Of a stretch of DNA of 64,000 bases, positions 62,164-64,000 are shown in pieces. How positions within the stretch are numbered: the first letter of the stretch is position 1; the number at the start of each line of letters is the position of its first letter. Source of the stretch: Cyanobacteria bacterium UBA3301 (lineage in GTDB: Bacteria > Cyanobacteriota > Vampirovibrionia > Gastranaerophilales > Gastranaerophilaceae). The DNA lies in contig DESZ01000009.1 in NCBI GenBank assembly GCA_002361485.1, positions 1 through 64,000 of the forward strand. The letters run 5' to 3'. The notes under the pieces were generated by a model. That model saw nothing but the letters and a program-made list of their open reading frames with translations, was not told the origin of the DNA and made no database searches. The position numbers and the translations under genes were made by a program.

Positions 62164-63113
62164 GTTGCAATTTCTATTATGGAAGATTTTTTGTACAATT
62201 TGTCTTTAGTTACGTCAAGCGCAGTCTTGTTTTCGACCACAGCATAAGTTTTAATACCTCGCTTTTCTGCCTCAAAAACAGGAGTTGAGCCCAGAGAATT
62301 GTAAGGCATAACCAAATAATCAACATCTGATATATTTATTCCTTTGGTTAAATCGGTTGTAATTTTGGGAGCTTGGGATAACCCCAGCAGAATGCAAGGC
62401 AAAAATGTCGGAGTAATATATTCTGATGCGGATTTCGGATTAACAAGCGAAGGATATATTGAATAATCTTCAAAAGCAGGTGAATGTGCGCAAGGAACTT
62501 TGAATTTCATAGAAATATAATGTGAAATTATTGCTTCAACACCGCCAACAGGGTCAACACCGGAGCCTTGTGAGTATTCAAGATTATCTTCTTCCGCATC
62601 ATCAAACAAACAAACTATCGCGATGGCATCACATCCTTCGGATAATAATTTTTGACAGGCCTTTCCCAATGTAGAAATGTTTTTTATGCTGCCTGTTGAT
62701 ATTCCTTCCTCTGTTATATAAAACTCAACTCCGACTTCTTCTTCTGTTGTAGTGTATGATTTTATATTTGTCCCGTAAACAGTTTTTACGGCGTTTTGGG
62801 TATTCAAGTGAATATTTAAAACATCCTGCGGAATTGCTTTATCATAAATTATTCCGATTTTATTATTATCAGATGGTATTAGGTTTATTTCCCCTTTAAA
62901 AAAACTATCCAGAGTATAACCTTCTGTGTATAACATATTTTCAGTTATTCCTGAAAATCCTCCTGCATTAACAACGTTCGGATTGACTATCAGATTGCTC
63001 TTTTTTGAAAATTTTCTTGCATATACTGACGCATCACCTGCGTATCCGCCAATTGATGCCCCTACTCCTGTCGGTACAATAAATGCTCCTAGTTTTTCAC
63101 TGTTATAACTCAT
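62136..63113 (-). CDS. DUF3326-family protein
   Basis: A 325-residue protein of the DUF3326 family, common in cyanobacteria, plants' plastid lineage and some other bacteria: FIVPTGVGASIGGYAGDAS, NPNVVNAGGFSGITENMLYTEGY (in parts), VPCAHSPAFEDYSIYPSLVNP, and VDYLVMPYNSLGSTPVFEA. Its function is unknown. It overlaps the amidase gene by 11 bases and is probably cotranscribed. Its presence supports a cyanobacterial relative. Confidence 0.88.
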   Translation of the reverse strand: MSYNSEKLGAFIVPTGVGASIGGYAGDASVYARKFSKKSNLIVNPNVVNAGGFSGITENMLYTEGYTLDSFFKGEINLIPSDNNKIGIIYDKAIPQDVLNIHLNTQNAVKTVYGTNIKSYTTTEEEVGVEFYITEEGISTGSIKNISTLGKACQKLLSEGCDAIAIVCLFDDAEEDNLEYSQGSGVDPVGGVEAIISHYISMKFKVPCAHSPAFEDYSIYPSLVNPKSASEYITPTFLPCILLGLSQAPKITTDLTKGINISDVDYLVMPYNSLGSTPVFEAEKRGIKTYAVVENKTALDVTKDKLYKKSSIIEIATYDEILAKL

Positions 63114-64000
63114 TTAAATAGTTCTCCAATCCTGTTACTATAGCTTTTGCCATATTATCCTGAAATTCATTATTTATCAGTAGTTCATTATCTTCAGGGT
63201 CTATAATATATCCTGTTTCAATCAAAACGGATACGGCATTTGTGTTTCTTACAACGGCAAAGCTTTCTCCTTTTACTCCGTTATCTTTTGTGCCTGTTTC
63301 TTTTACGATTGATTTTAAAATATTTTTAGCAAGTTTTTTTGCCTGCGGGTAGAAATAATAAACTTCAGTACCTCTTATTTCTTTATCAAGTAATGAATCA
63401 GGCAGTGCGTTGGCATGAATACTGATAAATATTTCGGAATTATTATCGTTAGCCGTTTTTACTCTGTCATTTAATGAAACATCTTTGTCATCTGTTCTTG
63501 TCATTATTACTTGTGCACCGCGGGCTTGTAATTTATCTCTCAGTTTTAACGCTATTTTTAAATTAATATCTTTTTCTTTTTCGCCCAGACATCCTATTGC
63601 TCCGTATTCTCTTCCTCCGTGTCCTGGGTCAACAGTAATTGTCAGGTCTTTTAAGTTTTGGTATGATTTGTTTACCTTTATTACTAATTCATTTTTTTCG
63701 TTGTAATCACTTGAATAGCCCGATAATTTCCCTTTATGCTCTATTGAATATTCATATATCCCGTAAGGGTATTTTTCAGTATTCATATTGTATATGACTA
63801 AGTCTAATCCGTTTGTTGTTTCAGTTAATATGTACGGAAGTCTAAGTCCTTGTGTGTTAAAAACAAGTTCTTCTCCGTTTTCGTTTCTATTTGTTTTAAG
63901 GTTTATAATTTCGCTTTTGGACAAATACTTTTTATCGGATAATTTTGTTTGGGATTTATCAACCCAAGCGATGTTGTCTCGTCCCAAAATAACTTTATAA
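63103..64000 (-). CDS. N-acetylmuramoyl-L-alanine amidase (5' end outside window)
   Basis: The C-terminal 290-plus residues of an Amidase_3 enzyme that cuts the MurNAc-L-Ala bond. Zinc ligands are visible in VDPGHGGREYGAIG (His), EKEKDINLKIAL (Glu), FISIHANA (His) and the catalytic glutamate in VLIETGYIIDPED. The frame stays open through position 64000, so the start lies beyond the window; an N-terminal AMIN/SH3-like or copper-amine-oxidase-like part (LGRDNIAWVDKSQTKLSDKK) is included. Confidence 0.9.
   Translation of the reverse strand, partial: YKVILGRDNIAWVDKSQTKLSDKKYLSKSEIINLKTNRNENGEELVFNTQGLRLPYILTETTNGLDLVIYNMNTEKYPYGIYEYSIEHKGKLSGYSSDYNEKNELVIKVNKSYQNLKDLTITVDPGHGGREYGAIGCLGEKEKDINLKIALKLRDKLQARGAQVIMTRTDDKDVSLNDRVKTANDNNSEIFISIHANALPDSLLDKEIRGTEVYYFYPQAKKLAKNILKSIVKETGTKDNGVKGESFAVVRNTNAVSVLIETGYIIDPEDNELLINNEFQDNMAKAIVTGLENYLNEL

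Overview
This window is AT-rich and densely coded. It comes from a bacterium with an outer membrane. Skp/OmpH, a TpsB-type outer-membrane barrel, a very large AsmA/TamB-like protein, an MlaE-like permease and a TolC/RND pump all point to a Gram-negative envelope, and the MurE motif (DNPRxEDP) indicates meso-diaminopimelate peptidoglycan. A lone FlhB with a FliA-like sigma factor, a DUF3326 protein typical of cyanobacterial relatives, fermenter-type genes such as rubrerythrin and the absence of photosynthesis genes fit a non-photosynthetic cyanobacterial relative (Melainabacteria/Vampirovibrionia, perhaps Gastranaerophilales). That placement is an inference from gene content, not a phylogenetic test.

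Layout. 0-7 kb: skp divergent from a TpsB barrel, then glyQ and two tandem amino-acid permeases. 7.0-7.9 kb: tRNA-Gln(CUG) followed by an array of about 200-bp repeat units. 7.9-11.3 kb: a surface-polymer operon (GT2, LicD, TagD-like cytidylyltransferase, GT2). 11.5-17.4 kb: a small HTH protein, a P-loop kinase, ylxR-infB, prfA and a TrmB-like regulator. 17.5-23.6 kb: a complete MFP-RND-TolC efflux operon. 23.6-33.4 kb: M16 peptidase, rlmN, methyltransferase, DUF2130, Sfp-like transferase, winged-helix protein, HAD phosphatase, DAHP synthase and a small membrane protein. 33.4-33.8 kb: tRNA-Glu(CUC) with the second copy of the repeat element. 33.8-42.2 kb: nadE, small exported and membrane proteins, a previously uncalled 44-residue peptide gene and the AsmA-like giant. 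42.2-47.8 kb: rubrerythrin, sigma factor, flhB, a kinase, spmA/spmB and a zinc-ribbon protein. 47.8-52 kb: comF, mlaE, ssb and a coupled four-carbon sugar-acid kinase/PdxA pair. 52.0-52.4 kb: tRNA-Gly(CCC) with the third set of repeats. 52.5-64 kb: a second kinase paralogue, an Asn-Pro repeat protein with two small partners, dut, a LuxR-type HTH protein, nagA, murE, ftsI-like PBP, TIGR02757, DUF3326 and an amidase cut by the window edge.

The most unusual structure is shared by the only three tRNA genes seen. Downstream of each lies one or more copies of the tRNA's own 3' tail (T-loop to acceptor end), separated from the intact gene by a 150-170 bp body rich in hairpins. The bodies at different tRNAs are related to each other, and the junction always falls in the T-loop. 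One locus has three stacked bodies at a regular period of about 203-205 bp, and the core of the body occurs in both orientations. All three tRNAs have C34 anticodons (CUG, CUC, CCC), the isoacceptors most easily replaced by wobble. This looks like a family of miniature non-coding elements that insert site-specifically into the T-arm of dispensable tRNA genes and rebuild the gene each time. No integrase is encoded nearby.
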